A stretch of DNA of 64,000 nucleotides from JBGTFE01 sp049799955 (GTDB taxonomy: Bacteria > Acidobacteriota > Blastocatellia > Pyrinomonadales > Pyrinomonadaceae). Of this stretch, positions 61,900 to 64,000 are shown piece by piece. The first letter of the stretch is position 1, and each line of letters opens with the position of its first letter. The stretch covers positions 19,018-83,017 of the forward strand of contig JBARIW010000062.1 in the NCBI GenBank assembly GCA_049799955.1, given 5' to 3'. The notes below the pieces were generated by a model. It saw nothing but the letters and a program-made list of their open reading frames with translations. It did no database searches and was not told the DNA's origin. The position numbers and the translations under genes are program-made.

Positions 61900-62880
61900 T
61901 CAAACTTTCTCGATTTCCGAAAGCTTTCTGATGTTGATGGAAATCGGCTCGTCGATTAAGTTTTCGTTATACAAATTGGCGAATTTGTAGCTGTGATTTA
62001 TCTCGAAATGTTTGTAAGACGAGCGCGTGTGAACGGGCTGCGCGAAAGTCTCGTCCATCGCGCTCAAAAGAATCAAAATCTCGGCGTCCGATTTTTCGAA
62101 ATCTTCCCGCGTCAGATTATACATCGGCGATTTTTCGTCAATCGGATGCACGATTGTCCACGAAAGCGGGAAAAAAGTAACCTTATCGCGTTCGAGCTTG
62201 AGAGTGTCGAATTTTCTGGTCAGCTCGCCGTTTTTTTCGACAAAACGCGAAAACGTAACCTGCGCGCTGACCTCGATAAGCTGGTTGTTGCGGCTGTTGA
62301 CGACGCGGAACATAAAACCCGTAATGCCGCGATACGGCGCGACGACCGCCACGTCGCTGAAAATAATCTTCGCCGTCGGGCGCGAAAATCTGGCGAAAAC
62401 CAAGCCCGTAATCAGAGCGTTTGCCAGCAGGCTGTAATACGATTCGATTGTTACCAGAAGATTGGCAAGTATTCCGGCAGGATGGATTGTGCCGTAACCA
62501 ATTGTTGCAAATGTCTGCACACTGAAGAAAAATCCCCGCGCAAACAGATTCGTAATCTTCTCATCCGGATTAACAATCAGAGCGTTTTCGCCGAGCAGAG
62601 TGTAAAGCAGCCCGAACGTAACATTGCTCAGAAAATACAAAAGCAAAACGAGCAGCAGAAACTTTTTCCAGCTCATTGTCAGCAGAAAATGATAAAGATT
62701 GCGCGTAGAAAATCTTCCGAGTCCCGCTCGCCTGACGTTAAACGAGCCGTCGCGGTTGATAAAACGCAGGCGACTTTCGCCGACGACTTTCGAGCCGAAA
62801 CCCAAATCCCTGTCTTCTTCGCGCGCCTCGGGCACCGGCGTTTCTACATTTTGAAATTTGAATTCTTCTTCTCGCGTCAT
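61900..62880 (-). CDS. Inward-rectifier-type potassium channel (KirBac-like)
   Basis: 326 residues. Two membrane helices (about 72-96 and 135-160) flank the pore with selectivity filter TIGYG (126-130) in FFSVQTFATIGYGTIHPAGI. The C-terminal ~150 residues are the beta-rich cytoplasmic domain of Kir channels (VSAQVTFSRFVEKNGELTRK, FFPLSWTIVHPIDEKSPM). The amino end is polar, with ESRLRFINRDGSFNVRRAGL corresponding to the slide-helix region. The channel lets K+ pass under control of the cytoplasmic domain. Confidence 0.9.
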   Translation of the reverse strand: MTREEEFKFQNVETPVPEAREEDRDLGFGSKVVGESRLRFINRDGSFNVRRAGLGRFSTRNLYHFLLTMSWKKFLLLVLLLYFLSNVTFGLLYTLLGENALIVNPDEKITNLFARGFFFSVQTFATIGYGTIHPAGILANLLVTIESYYSLLANALITGLVFARFSRPTAKIIFSDVAVVAPYRGITGFMFRVVNSRNNQLIEVSAQVTFSRFVEKNGELTRKFDTLKLERDKVTFFPLSWTIVHPIDEKSPMYNLTREDFEKSDAEILILLSAMDETFAQPVHTRSSYKHFEINHSYKFANLYNENLIDEPISINIRKLSEIEKV

Positions 62881-62936
62881 TTTCGTTTATTTGAATTTAC
62901 AACCAGAGCCGCTGTAAATGCAAAAAGAGCGCTTAA

Positions 62937-62995
62937 AAACGGAAAATGAAAGACCTGTTTCTTAATTTTCCGTTTTCCGTTTTCCGTTTTCCATT
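62937..62995. repeat. Heptad-period inverted arrays
   Basis: AAACGGAAAATGAAAG faces TTTTCCG repeated about four times. It separates the Kir channel gene from the FNR-type gene and reaches the latter's stop. Confidence 0.85.
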
Positions 62996-63983
62996 AACCC
63001 ACTTCCGCTTTTTCCTTAAAAATTTTATCGAGCCACATATTCGATAATTTTTCCTGAATCGAATTTGCCCGCAAACGGTCGTTCAGATTCTTGAAATCGA
63101 CAAAATCGAGATTCTGGTCTTGATTAAAACACGAAAAAACGAAAAATTCCTCGCCCGTATGCGGGTTGACGTGGCGCTGGAGACACTGCGCGCAGACTTC
63201 CTTCATCATACACTGCATCGGGCTGTTGATTGAGCCGATTGCCGTGTGCTGCGGTTTCAAAAAGGGCTGCAAATCGTTGTAACGCGCTTCTTTAACGCCG
63301 TTCATCATACGGTCGGAGCCGATGGCGATGATGCGGTCAACGTCTTTCAGATTCACGGTTTGCCCGCCTAATTGTCCCTCGGCATAAGCAATCATCGCCT
63401 GCACGATATTGCCGCGAAAATGCGCATCCTGCGGTCTGTCCGGCGCGATTTCGTCGCCGAAATCGGTTGACCAGATTACCTGGTCGGTCGCGTTTTCGAT
63501 TTCCTCGCGTTTATACAAATCCGCGCCGTTTTTGTATCCGGCAAAATAAATCACCTTGTTTCCGCTGTCGCGCATCGCTTTGGCAATCGAGAACAGAACC
63601 GCGTTTCCAAGCCCGCCGCCCGCGAGCAAAACGGTTTCGTTTTCGGGAATTTCCGTCGGCGTTCCGGTCGGTCCCATGACGAGAACTTCCTCGCCTTCTT
63701 TGAGCAGCGAACACAAGCGCGAAGACGTTCCCATTTCGAGAACAATCATCGAAAGCAAGCCTTTTTCGCGGTCAACCCACGCGCCCGTCAGCGCCAAGCC
63801 TTCCATCATCAGGCGTTTTCCGCCGACGGTCGGCGCGCTGGTTTCAAAATTCTGCAAACGATAAAACTGTCCCGGCTCAAACTTTTTCGCTTGAAGCGGC
63901 GCTTTGACGACGACATCGACAATCGTTGGCGTAAGGCGCTCGACTTTGACGACGTAAGCTCTGAATTGTTCATCCAGAGTCGC
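62994..63983 (-). CDS. FNR-type FAD/NAD(P)-binding oxidoreductase with Cys cluster
   Basis: The open frame runs on the minus strand from 62994 to an upstream TAA at 63984-63986. It contains the FAD-binding beta-barrel (FRAYVVKVERLTPTIVDVVV, then FEPGQFYRLQNFETSAP), the NAD-binding part (VLVMGPTGTPTEI, LLAGGGLGNAVLFSIAKAMR) and, near the C-terminus, CMMKEVCAQC with a later FSC, similar to the 2Fe-2S cluster of PyrK. The first standard start codon is a TTG at 63857, which would cut off the FAD domain. The frame upstream to 63983 has no ATG, GTG or TTG; a CTG at 63977 is possible. It is likely an electron-transfer subunit, or the tail of a fusion. Confidence 0.7.
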   Translation of the reverse strand, partial: ATLDEQFRAYVVKVERLTPTIVDVVVKAPLQAKKFEPGQFYRLQNFETSAPTVGGKRLMMEGLALTGAWVDREKGLLSMIVLEMGTSSRLCSLLKEGEEVLVMGPTGTPTEIPENETVLLAGGGLGNAVLFSIAKAMRDSGNKVIYFAGYKNGADLYKREEIENATDQVIWSTDFGDEIAPDRPQDAHFRGNIVQAMIAYAEGQLGGQTVNLKDVDRIIAIGSDRMMNGVKEARYNDLQPFLKPQHTAIGSINSPMQCMMKEVCAQCLQRHVNPHTGEEFFVFSCFNQDQNLDFVDFKNLNDRLRANSIQEKLSNMWLDKIFKEKAEVG

Positions 63984-64000
63984 TTACAGCTTGTGGAAAA

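Noticed and set aside
62994..64000. Selenocysteine TGA in the FNR-type gene
   Set aside because: Reading through the upstream TGA leads into a different frame from the enzyme, and the in-frame stop is TAA, so Sec insertion cannot explain the missing start.

Overview
The window looks like a chromosomal segment of an Acidobacteriota member, probably class Blastocatellia (Pyrinomonadaceae-like). That placement is inferred from gene content: a 1263-residue Oar-type TonB receptor with an N-terminal carboxypeptidase-regulatory domain, PhoB-type winged-helix/TolB fusion regulators, secreted FG-GAP and right-handed beta-helix proteins, M28 peptidases, and an ATP synthase cluster without beta and epsilon. 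No rRNA or taxonomic marker was searched. Most of the window is about 50% GC and dense with genes. Positions 1-6430 are clearly AT-richer and carry a Tn7-like transposition module, so they look horizontally acquired.

Layout. 1-6430: end of an unknown gene, a small ribbon-helix-helix-like protein, a 590-base non-coding block with odd composition, then tnsA-tnsB-tnsC-tniQ. The TnsA C-terminal domain lies in the tnsB frame, +1 relative to the tnsA frame. 6431-11701: TonB receptor and FAD oxidoreductase. 11871-13778: membrane-anchored thioredoxin-like protein, a secreted 8-cysteine microprotein, a metallo-beta-lactamase-fold hydrolase. 13930-22984: secreted proteins, a ferritin-like desaturase, M28-PDZ peptidase, copper-binding lipoprotein, dapF, secreted lipase-like protein. 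23325-26431: three tandem paralogous beta-helix proteins. 26741-31000: tspO, nhaA, SnoaL-like lipoprotein, hybrid histidine kinase. 31142-38594: the translation/export operon ffh-rpsP-khpA-rimM-trmD-rplS-rnhB with a HicAB pair at each end, then a glycosyltransferase and a Trm112-like protein. 38775-43151: winged-helix/TolB regulator with orphan neighbours. 43354-49800: SPFH protein, VanZ-like protein, partial ATP synthase operon (b'-b-delta-alpha-gamma). 50022-64000: exported NADAR lipoprotein, selenocysteine tRNA, dprA, topA, methyltransferase, M28 peptidase, ribE, FG-GAP protein, Kir-type channel, and an FNR-type oxidoreductase at the edge.

A feature running through the chromosomal part is a family of tandem repeats whose period is always seven bases while the unit sequence differs from site to site. 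Most lie between genes and face an inverted array, so the whole can fold into a hairpin. Four copies sit in frame inside protein genes: the FAD oxidoreductase, dapF, the glycosyltransferase and topA.

The strongest leads for something undescribed are: the +1 split of TnsAB at a CTT codon; the polarity anomaly of the block upstream of tnsA; the heptad-period hairpins; the hicBA cassette bounded by a duplicated rnhB 3' end; the 8-cysteine microprotein beside a thioredoxin-like protein; and a convergent, tail-overlapping hicA/hicB pair. All calls come from reading the sequence and from knowledge of the families; no database was searched.
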